Source: Solirubrobacterales bacterium
GTDB lineage: Bacteria; Actinomycetota; Thermoleophilia; Solirubrobacterales; Solirubrobacteraceae
Length of the DNA: 5,493 nucleotides
Reading direction: 5' to 3'
Assembly (NCBI GenBank): GCA_025964075.1
Contig: JAOPZQ010000618.1
Location: forward strand, 1-5,493
The position numbers and the translations under genes were made by a program. The notes under the pieces are model-generated. The model was not told the DNA's origin. It did not search any database and was given only the letters and a program-made list of their open reading frames with translations. Below are positions 5,160 to 5,493 of this stretch, piece by piece (position 1 is the stretch's first letter; each line of letters begins with the position of its first letter).

Positions 5160-5493
5160 TCAGAGCTCTTGCGTCGCGACGACGCCGAGTACCGTCGATT
5201 CCGAATGAGAGAAGTGGTCGCGGGCGCTCGAGTGCGCGAACGCGTCGTCGAGCGCGCCCTCGACCCAGGACTCGGGTACCCGCGGGTGGACGTAGCTGTT
5301 CCGGGCCACGGCGCGGGTGTTGTTGAGACGGGCCGCGGCCGCGTCGAGCGCCGAGAGGATCTTCTTCTTCGCGTCGGTCGGAGAACGCGGCGGGCCGATA
5401 CCGACCAGTGCCTCCGCGGCGGTCACCGAGCCACCCCACGTACGGAAGTCCTTGGCCGTGAACAACTCTGCGGTCTTGGTGTGCAGATAGCTG
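5160..5493 (-). CDS. Type IB DNA topoisomerase, C-terminal part (cut by right edge)
   Basis: The 110 visible codons continue past the right edge, so the N-terminal domain and the start are missing; an in-frame TTG at 5465 is internal. Type IB enzymes relax positive and negative supercoils through a 3'-phosphotyrosine intermediate without ATP. Residues numbered from the first full codon: L-H-T-K-T-A-E-L-F-T-A-K-D-F-R-T-W-G-G at 3-21 is the bacterial TopIB signature, with R17 a catalytic Arg (vaccinia R223 position). K-K-K-I at 42-45 starts the helix leading to R-L-N-N-T-R-A-V-A-R-N-S-Y-V-H-P at 55-70. Y67 is the nucleophile. N58, nine residues before it, stands where vaccinia virus has His265; Asn is also found at this position in the Deinococcus-type bacterial branch. 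The last 30 residues form a variable tail. The gene is convergent with poxB, with 12 bases between stop codons, so no separate terminator fits. Confidence 0.93.
   Translation of the reverse strand, partial: SYLHTKTAELFTAKDFRTWGGSVTAAEALVGIGPPRSPTDAKKKILSALDAAAARLNNTRAVARNSYVHPRVPESWVEGALDDAFAHSSARDHFSHSESTVLGVVATQEL

Overview
This is a high-GC chromosomal segment with the coding pattern of an actinobacterium. G or C dominates third codon positions, and long spurious antisense frames lie over the real genes. The style of several proteins (MgtC/SapB type, quinone-type pyruvate dehydrogenase, bacterial topoisomerase IB) would fit Actinomycetota, possibly Thermoleophilia/Solirubrobacterales. The taxonomic placement is inference only; no rRNA or marker gene is present.

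Layout from left to right: (1) the N-terminal part of a lipoprotein gene on the minus strand, cut by the left edge (1-235). (2) A small DUF2283-family gene on the minus strand (340-585). (3) Divergent from it, a complete class II histone-deacetylase-like amidohydrolase on the plus strand (682-1785). (4) Convergent with that, an MgtC/SapB-family membrane protein on the minus strand (1824-2555). (5) Upstream of it on the same strand, a small secreted protein with a hydrophobic Ile/Val-Gly-Pro pentad tail (2681-3061 plus stop). (6) A 334-base divergent intergenic region with two inverted repeats. (7) A complete PoxB-type thiamine-diphosphate/FAD pyruvate:quinone oxidoreductase on the plus strand (3396-5147). 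(8) Only 12 bases beyond it and convergent, the C-terminal part of a type IB DNA topoisomerase on the minus strand, cut by the right edge (5160-5493).

The genes alternate in strand and look like independent housekeeping or stress-adaptation units, not one operon. The only shared chemistry is that both the deacetylase and PoxB release acetate, and that link is weak. I see no transposase, integrase, CRISPR array, tRNA or rRNA gene, toxin-antitoxin pair or recognisable defence locus. I do not see convincing evidence for a previously undescribed multi-gene system. The least explained element is the small secreted pentad-repeat protein together with the inverted repeats around it.
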